A DNA stretch of 64,000 bases. Origin: Pachypanchax playfairii. Its lineage: Eukaryota; Chordata; Actinopteri; Cyprinodontiformes; Aplocheilidae. Made by a program: the position numbers and the translations under genes. The stretch's first letter is position 1; every line of letters begins with the position of its first letter. Below are positions 47,137 to 60,154 of the stretch, one piece after another. The notes beneath the pieces are model-generated. The model was not told the origin of the DNA. It saw only the letters and a list, made by a program, of their open reading frames with translations, and did no database searches. The stretch spans positions 1,084,072 through 1,148,071 of the forward strand of contig SSNP01000125.1 of assembly GCA_006937955.1 (NCBI GenBank), written 5' to 3'.

Positions 47137-47478
47137 CTGTAGATTAGCTTGTCCTGCGAAGGCCCCGTCCTCAACGTAGCTGATTTCATTCTTGGTGAGG
47201 TTCAGGTCAGTCAGGTTGGTGAAGCGGTACATGTTACTGAAAAGGACTGCTTTCAGTTTGTTCTCATTCAGTCTTAAGTCATGGACCGTGTTGTTGATGT
47301 GCTGGGGGATAGTCTCATAGGGAGGCTGGTTCTGACTGCATATTGCTAGCCAAACATAGCCTTTGTCTCCCTCAATAAGCCAACAGTCCCCACTAGCTAT
47401 GACAGGGAAATAGGAGACGAATAGTAGGGAGGGAAGAATAAGAGGGAGGAGAGTCGGGGCTGTGGACATTTTCTGCAT
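47137..47478 (-). CDS. elfn2: ELFN2, coding exon 1 (residues 1-114)
   Basis: This exon encodes the signal peptide (hydrophobic residues 9-28, cleavage likely near G30), the LRRNT segment DCWLIEGDKG...AICSQNQPPYETIP characteristic of ELFN proteins, and LRR1-2 (65-112). It ends CTACAG|GTGATT on the minus strand, a phase-0 donor, and joins V115 of the next exon to give the continuous LRR3 LQVLQLGYNKLINLTEG. The start could be Met1 (47478) or Met4 (47469). Met1 is used because it is first in the exon and nothing favours the second. Without splicing the frame would add 23 unrelated residues and stop inside the Tc1/TA junction region, so the spliced model is much better. Confidence 0.93.
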
Positions 47479-47530
47479 GATGATTGAAGAGAAAACGGAG
47501 GCTATAATTGGAGAAAAGATGTAGGAGAAT
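47479..47530 (-). other. elfn2: elfn2 5'UTR part of the exon, with splice acceptor upstream
   Basis: On the minus strand a strong acceptor, a pyrimidine-rich stretch ending TTTTGCAAACAG, lies at 47531-47550 and would open a 5'UTR exon 52 bases before the ATG. Non-coding 5' exons are normal for ELFN genes. The upstream exon and promoter were not identified in the window. Confidence 0.6.
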
Positions 47531-47550
47531 CTGTTTGCAAAAGAAAGGAA

Positions 47551-50500
47551 AATAACAGAGGGGTAAATCCTAATAATAATTGGGTCTGGGTTGGGTTCTG
47601 AAAGAAGGTGAAGCTTTCACTGAGCCAGTCTTTGCGTCATCATGATTAGCAGCAGACTAATGTCATGCCATAAGATGTTGGACTACTAGTTGAGTGGGTG
47701 CAACTTGTCTTCATATTCTCTGTTGGTTTTAATTTGGCTTGACTCAAATGGCTGGTTCCTTGAAATTGTTGAATCTGTAGAAAAAAAGAAACAAAAAAAC
47801 AGAAACATTAATAAACTATGATATATATATGATCCATCATGTAAAAAATAATGTAAAAAATGATTGATTAATTTCCCTTTCACCCCTTTAGTTCTTCATC
47901 TGATTGGACCACAAAGTCAGCAAGATTCAGCTGATAGTGAAAAATAAACAACTGACAATATCTTTTTGGTCCAGAGAGCTTTTTTTAGAGACAAAGCGCA
48001 CCATTAATCACCCAAATCCCGACAGCAGATTGTCCCCTCAGACATTTCTTCTTATGACACCATCCTGCTAAAATCTAAGCTTTCAAAGCCATCTGCAGGC
48101 ATTTTGAATAGCAGTCAAGCATTTACATATGGGAGGGATTAGTTGCCTATTGCATCACGACAGACATTGTTCTCTTGCGTGCTCAGTAGCCAGAAAAAAC
48201 ATACACACAAATCACACAAAGATTCACATTAAAATGAGCAAATGTTCTCTGAGAACACAGAAACGCTTAATGTACGTGTGTATTTGTATAACTTGTCGAC
48301 AAACACACATTGAGGCACATTTTTGGGCAAAGATTAAAACTACTACAGGACATTTCTGATGCCGTACAATAGAACTTTCTTCATTCATCTCCTACAGTAT
48401 AAAAAAAAAAGAAAAGAAAAATGCCCATTTTCACTGAGAAAGAGGCCAAATGTCCTCACTGTGCTCCATATTCAGATCAGATTTCTTTCTAATTATGCTG
48501 AAGAACTGAACTCATTTTAGTTTCTATTGGCCCATGTTCCCTAGAGAGTGCAAACAAAGAATAAAATTTATCTTCTTTTTTCAGTTCGCTTATTATTGCT
48601 GGAAATTGTAGTATACAACTCTTGTGTAAAATTATAGATCTGCTTGCAGCTGTCAAATTTAAGACATGTTACCTCTCCTATTTCAAGACAAAGGAAGTGT
48701 AACATGTAATTGTTAGTATGGTTGGCTGAAAAGGTAAAAATATCAAGAATATATGAAACGCTGATAGTGCACTTTAAGGTTAGACAAGTAATATTTTCAA
48801 ATACACACAAAATGCAAGAGAAAGTAACAAGAGTTCAGTATATAAAATAGTCTTAAACAAACAAAAGCACTCTTCACTGTTTATTTGCTGCTACATAATT
48901 TTTAAAAAGTGTATCAAAAGCTTTTAAGGATCACATGTAACTGAATTTCTCAACTCTGGACAGTTAGCATGTTAGAAACATACACCTATAAAACACAGTT
49001 ACACATTGCATACATATACAAGTATTTGCTTAGCAGAAGTTTGGTTTCTGCTGTGTAATTTTTTTCTAGTTGAGTTCTCGTCTATGCTATGGCTAACGAC
49101 AGATTTGTTAGCATCTACCCCCAACAAAATAATAATATGTATTAAGCTAGTTATAGTTGAGTGAAGTTGTAATATCCTTCACCAACTACTTCCAGCACTA
49201 ATAGAAACATGCACGTGTCTCAGTTTCTGTAATCAAGTCTTCAAAATTTGAACAATAAACAATCAAGTGATTCAAATCCTGTTTTACACATTTAGATAAC
49301 ACAAATTAAACCACATGCAAAAAATATTTTTGTGATTTCCCACCAAATCTACTGCAGCTAAATGCATTTAGTTTGCTTTAAAAGATTTGTTAGCAGAGCT
49401 GTGACTAACATACACAGATACAGTATTTTGCTTTTCACCTGTCCCAGTCCTCTACTGTGTAAAACGCAGCCTCTACTGAGTCCATCACCAGCTTACTGTG
49501 GACTCCTTCGCAATTCCTTGTCTTGCTCCATCGTCTGAGGCTTAGCCCCTCGACGTGAGACATGATCTCATTTGGTGCTCCACATAAATGAAACCCAGAG
49601 GGCTCGCATGAAGGAGGCAGAAGATGCGGGATGTCTGCACGAGTCCGTGTTTGGGGACATGATTACATAATTAGAAATATGGGACGTGCAGCAACACTTT
49701 CCTCAAAGGGACAAGAACTGTTCATAACGCTTATGTATCTGTGAGAAATTATAAAATGTAGGAGTCGGCTTCAAAAGACATTTGGCTAATGCAAAGTTTA
49801 AGGTATATTTAATTATTTTTTGTAAAATGAAGAAATTTGGATCTTTTCTACAAACTGTTGTTATAAGAAATACAGACACGGCTGAATGATTCTACTTACT
49901 GACTAATATACATTTTGAATGAAGTCAAAGCATTGATAATGTATAGCTTAGCTGCTAATCTTTAGACAACATTATAGATTTAAAGGAAAAGTGGTTACAA
50001 ACAGAATAGTAATAAAAAATTCTACTTTTTAAGCAACAAGGCCTTAGTCCTGGATTTATTAATAGATAGCCCAGTTAAGCAACCAACATTTCAATGTCAT
50101 GGGAGGGCTGAAAATTTCTAAATAGCACAAACTTCTGTCACAGAAATGTTCAATGAGTTGGAAAGAAGTTCAAATAAACATCCCATCTGCGCTTGACCTC
50201 CAGCTGATAACTGCTGATAGAAGCGTTAATTAGTCAAATCAACCTGCCGTAGACGATAAACTGTAAATACGTTTTATGTACAGTAGAGAGGGAGATAAAC
50301 ACCAGCTCACAACCCTAAACAGGAACAAGTGGGTAAAGAAAATGTGGGTAAAGGACTGACTGTCCCTCAAGTCATGCAGCGTCTTGGTGAATGGGCCCCA
50401 AGCTACAGTATGTTTGACTGATTGTCCATCAACTGTTATTGTGCTTAAATCTTGTCATGCAATACCACTAAAACTTAATGATGCTAATATGCTACTTTAT

Positions 50501-53500
50501 TTTCCAGAAAGACTTAATAAACTAAGTGAACTTATTTGGGAATAACAGCCCTCAAGTTGCACCTGTTGTTCTAATTCATACTTCGGCCTATAGAGGGTCC
50601 CTTACTAATGGGTCAAGGACCATTTGGTAAAAAGCTGCTAAGAAACAAGAAAGGAACTTATTTTTAAAAAGCCAAACTGTTTATTACATGACATGTAAAT
50701 AATTTTGCTCAGAGTTGTGTGAATGAATTTCGACATTTCCACACAATGTCTATGTCTTCATTATGAGAGCTGCTCATCATCACTTCTAACCAGGTCATAC
50801 GCCGAGTGACTGGTGAGTAAATGAGCCAGTCAGTCCAGATGTTTCCTGCCTGGATTTTTCTCCTTGTAATTTAGATTATTTTTTTATACGTTTACATGCA
50901 TTTTTTAAATAAAGGGTGTGATTTTGGGTGCAACAAAGTACAATACTTAAAGCAAAACGTAAAAATGTAAAAGTACAACTTAAAAAATGGCATCTCTTTG
51001 TATCAGAGGAGGTTTTGGTGATCTTTAATAACTCATGTCTTTTTTCAACTATGACTTCTAAACCAGAACATAAGAAGACTTTCAAATTAAAGGTGACATA
51101 TTACAGAATTAAAGTAATGTGAGTAATTTCTTACTTTACACTTCTACAAACTAAAACATCCCATCTGGTCCACACATCACATTTACCCAGAGTATGAGCT
51201 CCCATTGATCCTCCCTGTTGCCACAGAAACACATTTTTGATTGACAGCGCCAATTTAGTCTAAGCTAAGAGAAAAGAATGTTGTTGGCATTTGCATCAAA
51301 TCAGCATGCCTCTTCCGCTCCATTACCCACAAATGATAAAACTCCCCTCCATGAATTCTAATAGCATCCAATAAGCATTGACTGTGACAGGTGGTGGCAT
51401 TGGAGGGGGCCCATCTTGCTTCTACAATATTACCAACATGACTCTTGGACCCAGGCCACTGTCAGCCTAAATGCAAATTCACTGGCAGGGGACCCCCCCC
51501 CCGTTCCCCTGGACGATCGTGATGCTGTCACTGTGAACTGTATTACCTGCAAAGTATGAGAGCTCACTGAACTGACAGGCTAAACAGAAGAGATGCACAT
51601 TTTTACACATGAAAGCACAGGATATTTGTGTATTTAATTTGTGTTCACAATATATGTGTGATTAGTGGTTGATTTACTAAAGCAGAGCCGTGTTAAACAA
51701 TCAGATGGGTAAAAGTATTTAAATAATGTCGAGGAGCCATAAAGATTTATTTCAGACCATAAAAAGTAAAAAAAAAAAAAAAGAAATTAGTTCTTGGACA
51801 TTTACAGGAAGTACTGATGAGATATGAGAGACTGCATCATTAATGTGATGGGAGTGAATGTTATAGGATGCAATTTGGCTGACAGGAAGATAATGGGATA
51901 GTGTACCCAACAAGCAAAACAGATCAAACCTAACTTGCTACATAAGCAAAAGAGTGATGGGAAAAAAAAAATTAACTGGCTCTTCCCTGAAATAACCAAT
52001 AACACATCCTGCCAGGCACCTTTTAACAAATATCAAACAAGGTTTGACAGTCTCATTGGACAAAATGTCAATTAAATGTCTGTCGACGTTGTAGCTGCTG
52101 GTGTTTAATGCCAATAGTACATAATTATTTTGGCAGGTGCAGAGAATTCTGTCTGTCAGCAGCTTATTTTCCATCCAGCGTTCTCCTGAACAACTGTACA
52201 AGGTTGTGTTTGTACAAACTCTGATCTCTGTGCCAAAAACAGACTTTCTCTGAATTGCTCTGAGATCAGAAGGTAGTAAATGCTCTCATACAAATAAACA
52301 GAATAGTGCCTGATTTTATAATGAAATGAGTTTATCTTCTCTCTCTCTCTTTTTAAATAAACATGTTTTTCCTGTAATATTTATGATGCTTTGCCACGTC
52401 TTGTTTTTCTAAAGGGCAATCTGAAAGGTTCTTCATCATCATGCTAAAAAGTGATTTAAAAAAAATGCTTTTAATTCACTGCCTAGTGAACTAAAGAACC
52501 ATAGATAGATATAAAAGAATCATTTTGAGTGGGTGTTTTTCAAAATTTCAATGTTAATTTGTAGGAAAATTGAAAAAAGAAGAACATAAACAATGTTATG
52601 ATAGAGGTTGTGTGGTGGTTTAAAGGACTGAATTTTTAACCACTGGATGGCAATTCAACTTCTGACCTATACCAAAGACACTGGTTGACTGGTGGTATTA
52701 AAACTAATTGATTAGTTGTACAATAATAGTAAAAATACACTTCTTCTTCTTCTACACTTCTTATAAATACCATTTGTTATGCAACTTATCTTACAACAAC
52801 AAGAGGTTAATTCATCAAGCATAGTCAGTGTCTTGTTGTAAATGAATAGACCCAAACACACGCAGGTCAAAAGCAGGTCTGGAGGCTAATTTTGACATGT
52901 GATAAAGTAACAAAGGAACCAACATTAATCCCCTTCATATTACATAACTGCTCGACTATGAAAACCTTCTGCAATGTTAGGACAATTAAGATACTGCTCA
53001 TCATTAGTACTCATCAAATAAATTGTCCCTCCTGTTTTCCACATCTCTGAGACAGTAATCCATAACCCAACGATGCTCTGGTCTCTGCCACGGCTGGACT
53101 CTCTCTAACAAGGTCAGGATCGAGCTACTCTTCTTGAAGAACGTTGAACCCTCGTGCATTGCTACAAGTGATGACATCATAGCCTAGACCAGCACTGACC
53201 AGGTTATTTTTAGGCAGATTAAATGTTGGCTCATACTTATCAAAGAAATTCTATACTTGATTTCAACATCTCTTGCTTTGAAGAGTAGGACTTCCCAGGG
53301 TGTCATCAGGATCATGCTGAGCCAATCAGTGTCAAGGAAGTATTTCCTCAAGAACATTGTCAATATTTCAGGTTATATTTTCATTCAGTACCACACACAT
53401 TTGGGACAACAGCTTCATTCTAACAATGAAAAAAAAAATTACTCTTTCAAGCAGCAACAAAAATCAATCCTGTGTTCTCATCTTGACAAGAAGTTTGTTC

Positions 53501-53790
53501 ACTGGAGATGGTCATTTTAAAAAACTATGAAATTATTTGAAGTTAATTTATTGGGTTTTTACTGAAGACACAAGTAAAGACACTGACTTATGATTTGTTA
53601 TTGTGTCCACTGTGGACAGGTTTTCAGTCTATTTAATATTTACATTAACGTGTGGTTCTGGGTGATCCAAAAAAAAACAATTCAGGAACACCCAAATACC
53701 TGCCAGACAAACAAAACAACCCTAAAGACAATAATCTCTCTGTTTCTTCTTTTTCAGTATCTGCTGTCTCTTCAGTTTGTCTCTTTCTCA
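47551..53790. other. No gene recognised; elfn2 upstream region
   Basis: Non-coding AT-rich sequence upstream of the elfn2 5'UTR exon. It may hold distant 5'UTR exons or enhancers, but nothing specific can be supported. 52336-52351 has a short TC run. Frames here are short and without known domains. Confidence 0.45.
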
Positions 53791-53851
53791 CCCCCCCCCC
53801 CCCCCCCCCCCCCCCCNNNNNNNNNNCCCCCCCCCCCCCCCCCCCTCCCCC
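53791..53851. repeat. Poly-C tract with 10-N gap
   Basis: Twenty-six Cs (53791-53816), ten Ns (53817-53826), then nineteen Cs, T and five Cs. The homopolymer broke the assembly. Its true length is unknown. Confidence 0.95.
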
Positions 53852-54791
53852 GTATCGCTCTCTTTCCCATCACTTCCTCACAGTTGCTGTGCTTTACTCT
53901 TGTCCAGGCCACGTCCCTGGAGAACAGTCAGTGTAGTGTTGAGAGGTTGCAGATGTGAGTAAAACCCTTTCCTCTCCACTTCACACAGGACTCAGGGATG
54001 AGACAAACACAACCAGAGATGGATGAGCTCCTCTGAGGGTTTAACCTCCTGTAAGTCTGAGAGGAACAGAGGATTTCTCACTAGCCATAAGAGGAACTGC
54101 TAAAAGCACGAGTACTGCTTTGTTAAGGACTGTTGAGCTAAATGTTGCTTGTTCCCTCCTGGTGGGTTTAAATACATCCATTTGTTCTTCCAGATCCACG
54201 GCTTTAGATATAAATGTTTGTACAGTTTTTTACACATAAAACCATATTTTTGGTCTCAGTTGATATGAAAGTTTTACAGAGTAACTCTGTCTCACCGCCT
54301 ACAAGCAATGTGCTGATATTCATCTTAAACAACTCTAAAAAGAATAGTTTGTCTTTTAAAAAGTTGTCTGTGGAAAGTTAAAAAAACAGATAAAACTTTA
54401 CTCAGCTCTTTAAAGGGGGGGTATTATGCAAAATTGACTTTTTCAAGCTTTACGTCATGTTATCATGTCATTAAAATCATGCCTTAAATGTTTCTTTAGC
54501 TCATTTGTGTATGTTTGAGTAATCTGTAGACACTCTCATGACAGACATTTTGAGAGCCGTTTGCCTGATTCCTCCCAAAAACGCCCATTTCTCCTTAAAA
54601 CGCCCCAATATTTCGTTACCTGCCAAGCTCATGCCCACTGCTCCCCTCACAGGAGAGCACCCCTCCCCCGCGTGTAACGCAGGCAGAGCAGCGGTAGCAG
54701 CAATTAGCAAACACCTGGTGGAACTGCAAGAGTGCACCTTTCCTGAGCTTATCTACTGACAACTTTTCTGGGCGCTTTTCATTACTCCAAA

Positions 54792-55061
54792 ATGCCATCA
54801 TGGAAGAAATGTATCTGTGGATGTCAAGACGGCTGCCCTCTTTTTAGTCTTCCAAAGAATGAGACAGTTCGTCAGAAATGGTTGGACTTCATTTATGGAA
54901 GCGACCCTCCTCCGAAAAAGATCTGTTTCATTTGTGCCAGGCACTTTAACGAGGATTGTTTTCTAAACAAAAGTTTATTTGACAGTGGATTAGTAACTAA
55001 GCTGTAACTTAAAGACAGTGCAGTTCCCACTCTCAGGAGAACGTCTTTGCAGCCAGCACCG
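54792..55061 (+). pseudogene. THAP-domain first exon of a Kolobok transposase, with premature stop
   Basis: The frame opens MPSWKKCICGCQDGCPLFSL and carries the THAP zinc-finger layout: N-terminal cysteines (C7, C9, C11), the invariant W30, then CARHF (C48, H51) of the C-x2-H half. THAP domains bind DNA and in Kolobok recognise the transposon ends. A TAA at 55005-55007 interrupts after VTKL. The same frame continues past it as LKDSAVPTL, and AVPT(L/F) is the conserved THAP C-terminal motif, so the stop is a later mutation (one base from AAA). The exon ends at CACCG|GTAAGT (donor at 55062). Confidence 0.82.
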
Positions 55062-55082
55062 GTAAGTTAAACTGCTGTCACA

Positions 55083-55321
55083 TTGTTTTGTTGTTAGCAT
55101 TTCTTAGCTTAACCTGTCCTACAATCGGTGCACTGTAGCTGGCTTTTGTGTTGTTATGTTCGGCGTAAAGGCGATGTTCAGCACTGTTAGCTTGTTTTGT
55201 TGTTAGCATTTCTTAGCTTAACCTGTCCTACAATCGGTGCACTGTAGCTGGCTTTTGTGTTGTTATGTTTGGCGTAAAGGCGATGTTCAGCGCTGTCATG
55301 TTGTTTTGTTGTTAGCATTTC
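55083..55321. repeat. Tandem repeat, 109-bp period, about 2.2 copies
   Basis: TTGTTTTGTTGTTAGCATTT recurs at 55083, 55192 and 55301. The unit includes CTACAATCGGTGCACTGTAG. The two full units differ by only a few bases. It lies inside the Kolobok element, just after the exon donor. Confidence 0.92.
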
Positions 55322-55638
55322 TTCAGCGTGCTGAAGGGGGAGTGTCAGAAGGTCTTAAAGAGACAGAGGCCAATATCAAGGTGTTTGGAGCGGCCATGAT
55401 GCGAGGGCAAATTTCTTAAAGGTTGTTTTTTTTTATTTACAGCTTTTACAGATCAACTTAAGGTAACATAGTCATTGGAGTATGCTATAGAGTGGCACTG
55501 TGTGTCTGAAAAAAGCATAATACCCCCCTTTAAATGTCAAATGACCAGACAGATGTGCTAATGGTGAGTTAGGCAGGTTGTGTTTTGCTTTGTGTTTTCA
55601 TAAAACCTCAATTCCAAATACATCAGGATGTTATTTAA

Positions 55639-56223
55639 AGAGGCCATTTCATACAAATTTCAGGACTTTGTGGTTATTTCTTAAGTATTAACCAGTAATA
55701 TGAAACATTTTATATCTAAAACACGTCAGGAAACACTTATTAACAGACCTTTCAATCTGTCTGAATTAAAATTTGGGTGGTTCTGGCTCCTTCCATCAGG
55801 ATGCTTCATCAGGCTTCGGCAGCAGCTCGTTCATATTCATTATTTGAATTTGCTGGACTCTGATTGGCTAACAAACTAGCCTATGAGAGCAAGGTATACT
55901 GTTTCCTGCCCCGCTGAGCATGGCAACGTCAGACGTCATGTCTTCCTGTTTACTACGTCTTATGCTAACAGCTTTTAGTGCACCGCATGCTAGGCGTGGT
56001 TTCAACTGCGGGAGCTGCCGAAAACTAACGAGCAAATGTGGTGATGAAACAAATACAGGATGTTCAGACTTGGGAGAACTCGGGTTTTATCGCCACCTGC
56101 GTTGAGATATTAAAACTGATAGAGAAGTTTGACCTGTTTTCACACCCACTATGAAGGTAAGAACACCTGTGGAGCTAAAATATTCAACAGAAACTTCAAT
56201 AATGGAATAATGGAAGGGCTTCT
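55639..56223 (+). mobile_element. TTAA MITE family, copy D (most complete)
   Basis: TTAA flanks at 55635-55638 and 56224-56227. Ends AGAGGCCATTTCATAC and TGGAAGGGCTTCT. It has the full interior, including GCTAACAAACTAGCCTATGA, TTATGCTAACAGCTTTTAG and the ACTATGAAGGTAAGAACACC segment. No transposase. Confidence 0.88.
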
Positions 56224-57399
56224 TTAAAATGTATATAAGAAGATTTGGTTTCCAATAGAATATTAACAACATATAAGATGTTAAAACTGAGACATTTTAT
56301 CATTTAAACAATAATATTGACTCGTTTGAATTTGTTGGCAACTCGTCTCAAAAAAGTTGGAACAAGGTGATGTTTGAGTTGTATAGCCTCCTCTCTTCTT
56401 TCAACATCTGTCTGTAAACATCTCATTTCACAGCTGGTTCAAATCCACTTGATCTCCTCATGGTTGTGACTACTAGAAGAAACATCTCCATCACCTCCTG
56501 AATGTTCCCTGTTACAGCATCCATTCATCCATCCCTCCATGTTACTCGGTTTGGCCCCTCAGTCTTGCGGTTCCTCACTCATCCATGCCCAATATTTTCG
56601 GTACTCAAATCCACTTCAACCAACCACGGCTAACTGTGTTTTTTCATCCTGCACATTCTGTAAATAAACTTTTATCTAAATAGAAACTTGGTTTCAGCGT
56701 TTGGAATTGGCCTCAAAGAAAACATGACAGAGTTCACATAACCTGCTATGACATTGTTGAGATTAGCGATATTTGGGTAGCAATCTAGTTGTAACTGACC
56801 CTAGCTCATCAGTTTGTTCAAACCATTACTCATTAAAAAGGCTACAACACATAAAATAGTAGTTTTATTTAATATAAATCTGAACTCCCTCTGTGTAAGA
56901 AATGAAGCAGATTTTCCCCTTATTGAATTAAGTTTCCTGCTCAGCTCATGATTATTAACTAGCAAATCAAGCTAGCACAATGATTTTAGCATTATCTAGA
57001 AATTGTTGTTTTTAACACAATATTGTAATAGATGTCCTACCATGACAATTTATCAGACCAGTTCTTCATATTTGCCTGCGTTTCCTTGAAAATGATTCAC
57101 ATCAAATTTTACCAAAATATGTTTCATGAAATTACATCCTAATTTTTTACTCTAGCAAAGAAAACAGACTTTATCTGTAGATGATGTGGACATTATTTTT
57201 GCAGGTCACATGCACCAAAATGTCTTTGCAAAGTTTTCACATGTTTATTGTTTCTGTTAACACAGTGAATATATCCACAGTAAAACTGAAGTGAAAAGTG
57301 ATGAATTGGACTTTTGAAAGGATATTTAGCTCAGTACATTTTGTGATGCTGTTAAATATGAATCAGTTGAAATTTAGTGAATAATAAAAGCATTTATCA

Positions 57400-57766
57400 T
57401 AGGGATGCCACCAATACTGATACTGGTATTGGAGCCAATACTATTCTAATGTACTCGTATCAGTTAGTTAACCAATAGGACCATGAACCGATACTTAAAA
57501 TGTGTAAACTCTGCAATGAATTTACAGAAAATGTTTATTTTTCACTTGAAATTTTAGTTTTGTGGTCATTTTTATTAATACTTTGTTTTATCTAATTCAC
57601 CATCATTTGTTGTAACAAGCAGAGAAGAAAATAAAACCTTTCTTCCAATTCATTGCATTTCTTTGTGTGGTAGAAGTATCAGCACTGGTACTCGGTATCA
57701 GCAAGTACTCAGATCCAAGTATAGGTGTCGTATCGGTTTGAAAAAAGTGGTATTGTTGCATCTCTA
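57400..57766. mobile_element. hAT MITE, 367 bp, perfect 8-bp target duplication
   Basis: ATTTATCA at 57392-57399 recurs at 57767-57774. Ends are inverted, TAGGGATGCCACCAATAC and TAGAGATGCAACAATACC (reverse complement). Internal CCGATAC and GGTATC motifs recur. It has no coding capacity. The target duplication length assigns it to hAT. Confidence 0.9.
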
Positions 57767-58824
57767 ATTTATCATGCTTTTTATATGCTTTTTGGGGGGG
57801 CAAAACACTAGTATTATTATTTTTACAGTTCCACAATTCCAATTTTCTTGATAACAGATTTGCATGAAGTTGACTAAAGTCTTTGTTATGCTGCTTCATG
57901 CAACTACTTTTCTCGTACTGAGAATAATCTGATGCATCACACCTTCACTTCAGCTTGCATGAATGTGACGGTAACGTCTGAGAATGACAGTCTCTTCAGT
58001 GGATTAACTCAAAACAAACATGATGTAACAAGCAGCAAACAGATGCAAACCAGCCTTTTATTTCATAAGCTACTTCCTTTTGTTGTTTGTTTTTTTAAAT
58101 AAAAATACATAGAGGAGAGATTGTTTACTTTTACAATATCTGTATGAAACTTTGCGCTTGGATGGTCCCCTCCTGATTCCCATGTTTTGAGCAGCTATTC
58201 GTTGCTCAAGTAGGTCAGAAAATGTAACAAGATATAAATAAAACAGGAAGATGAGGCAAGAAAAATAAGAAGAACACAAATAAAGGGCAGTGCAAAAGAC
58301 AGCTGAGACAAACCTGATGAGAGGCTGTATATCATTTGTGAATTCCCCACCAGTATTTTATTATTTCACAGCCTGAAAGAACGAAAGACAAAGTCACAAA
58401 TGCTGAAACATAAATTATCCAGAGTGCAGTGTGTTATTATGAGGATGATGTTGGCAGCAAGAAGAAAAAAGAACCTTTAGTGAATCATGTAGCAGAAAGA
58501 AATCAAAAGGCGAGTTGAGAATGAATGCTTGAACCAACCCTCAGGTTTGATCTATAATTTATACTTTGACACTGTCTGCTCTACAATATCGTCTTCTTTA
58601 CTTTTTTATATATCTGTCTCATATTTCTGACCTTCCTTCTGCCTTTGTGTCTATATTTATTTGTGCTGCTGTTTTCTGCTCATGCATGACATCAGATCTA
58701 TTTTTCTTGAACAATTCACAGGAAGAAAAAGTGATGCAGATGAGCGGGTCCTAAAAGTCTGAGGCTAAATGGAGCAGAGCACCTCAGCAGCCCTCCAGCT
58801 GACCACCACATAAACACCACTAAG

Positions 58825-60154
58825 ACTATATTCAGACTGCAGGTCTTAATGCTCAATTCCGGTTTTTTGCAAGGTCGTTCATATTGCCAGTGAAATGAGA
58901 CCTGCACTCTCAGAAATAGAGGTACGAGACAGGAACATTTTTTTACCTATAGGTAAATTGTTTTAAAATGTTCCCTCAAAAGTACAATATTGGTCTTTAA
59001 AAGGCCAGAAATGCCCCTTAGAGTGTTCAAATTGATATAAAGTACAAATTTGTACCATTTCAACTGCACCTACAACCCTGGCCAAGGCTGGTTAATCTCA
59101 ATATTATTAAGTTTCATCCATCATTTTCAATATTATGGTTTACATGTTGGTTTTAGACTTCAAAACGTGGCGTAATTTTACTGTTTTACTGGAACAACTT
59201 CATAAGGTGAACAAAAATGCGACAAGAATTTGTACCCTTCTTGTCGCTGGGGGTGTACCCTGTAGTCCATTTTTGTTCCTTATGAAGTTGTTCCACTAAA
59301 ACAGTAAAATTACGCCACGTTTTGAAGTCTAAAACCAACATTCTGAAACATGATATTACAATATTGAAAATGATGGATGAAACTTAATAATATTGAGATT
59401 AACCAGCCTTGGCCAGGGTTGCAGGTGCAGTTGAAATGGTACAAATTTGTACTTTATATCAATTTTAACCCTCAGAGGGGCATTTCTGACCTTTTAAAGA
59501 CCAATATTGTACTTTTGAGGGAACATTTAAAAAAAAATTACCTATAGGTACAAAAATGTTCTTGTCTAAGACCTCTATTTCTGAAAGTGTGAATGTAACT
59601 TGCTGTCTGAACGGAATGCATTTTGAATGTGTAACACATGCGCAGTAGAGGGAACAGTGACGCCACACAAATATTTAGCTCTGAGACTTTTTATTTTTCT
59701 TTGGCCTTGGAGCCAGGTTCACTTAAACCCGCACTCTGCCATTTCTTTGGAAATGTTTTCAAAAACCGCGCGGTTCCGATAACACCCCTTGAGTTTAGCC
59801 TGAACAGAGCTGTTTCACCAAATGTTAATTAACTCAGGCACTGCGGTTTCTCGCCATTCACTGTTCTCCACATTGTCTGCCGTTACTGTTGTTTTATTTT
59901 CACTTCCGTGTCCTCGACGCATAATAGTGACGTATGTTGCATATTGATGACCTACAAGTCGGATGGAAGCGATCTGGCGGTTCACCAACAGATCTGATAC
60001 GTATCGGATTTAGGACCACATGCTGAAGTGGCCTGGGTCACATTTGAAAAAAATCGGATCTGTGTCAGACTGTCATTAAAAAAATGCAGATACAGGTGAC
60101 ATAGGGGCAAAAAAATCGGATTTGGGTCACTTCAGCCTGCAGTCTCAATGTAAC
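58825..60154. mobile_element. hAT-like element with CAGACTGCAGG ends, host of a nested palindrome
   Basis: ACTATATTCAGACTGCAGG on the left (58825-58843) and GTTACATTGAGACTGCAGG (reverse complement of the right end) are inverted. Repeated phrases ATCGGATTTGGGTCAC and ATCGGATCTGTGTCAGAC near the right end fit a known fish MITE style. A clear target duplication was not found. It is interrupted by the fold-back element at 58905-59589. Confidence 0.55.
58905..59589. mobile_element. Fold-back (near-perfect palindromic) MITE, 685 bp
   Basis: The left half (58905-59228) is the reverse complement of the right half (59238-59589) over almost its entire length, meeting at GCGACAAGAA/TTCTTGTCGC with a 9-base loop. 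Outer ends are CACTCTCAG and CTGAAAGTG. The right arm has about 25 extra bases (around GGGGGTGTACCCTGTAG). There is no ORF. RNA from either strand would fold into a hairpin of more than 300 base pairs. Confidence 0.92.

Larger units (their letters stand above)
54414..55529 (+). mobile_element. Kolobok transposon derivative with THAP exon, 1116 bp
   Basis: TTAA on both sides (54410-54413 and 55530-55533) and inverted ends AGGGGGGGTATTATGC / GCATAATACCCCCCT. A THAP exon lies inside. THAP domains plus TTAA target duplication are the combination seen in Kolobok transposons. The element keeps the first exon and its splice donor, has a 109-bp tandem repeat behind it, and lacks the catalytic exons. 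Confidence 0.88.

Noticed and set aside
53590..53962. Proline-rich frames
   Set aside because: They are produced by the poly-C tract and the N gap.
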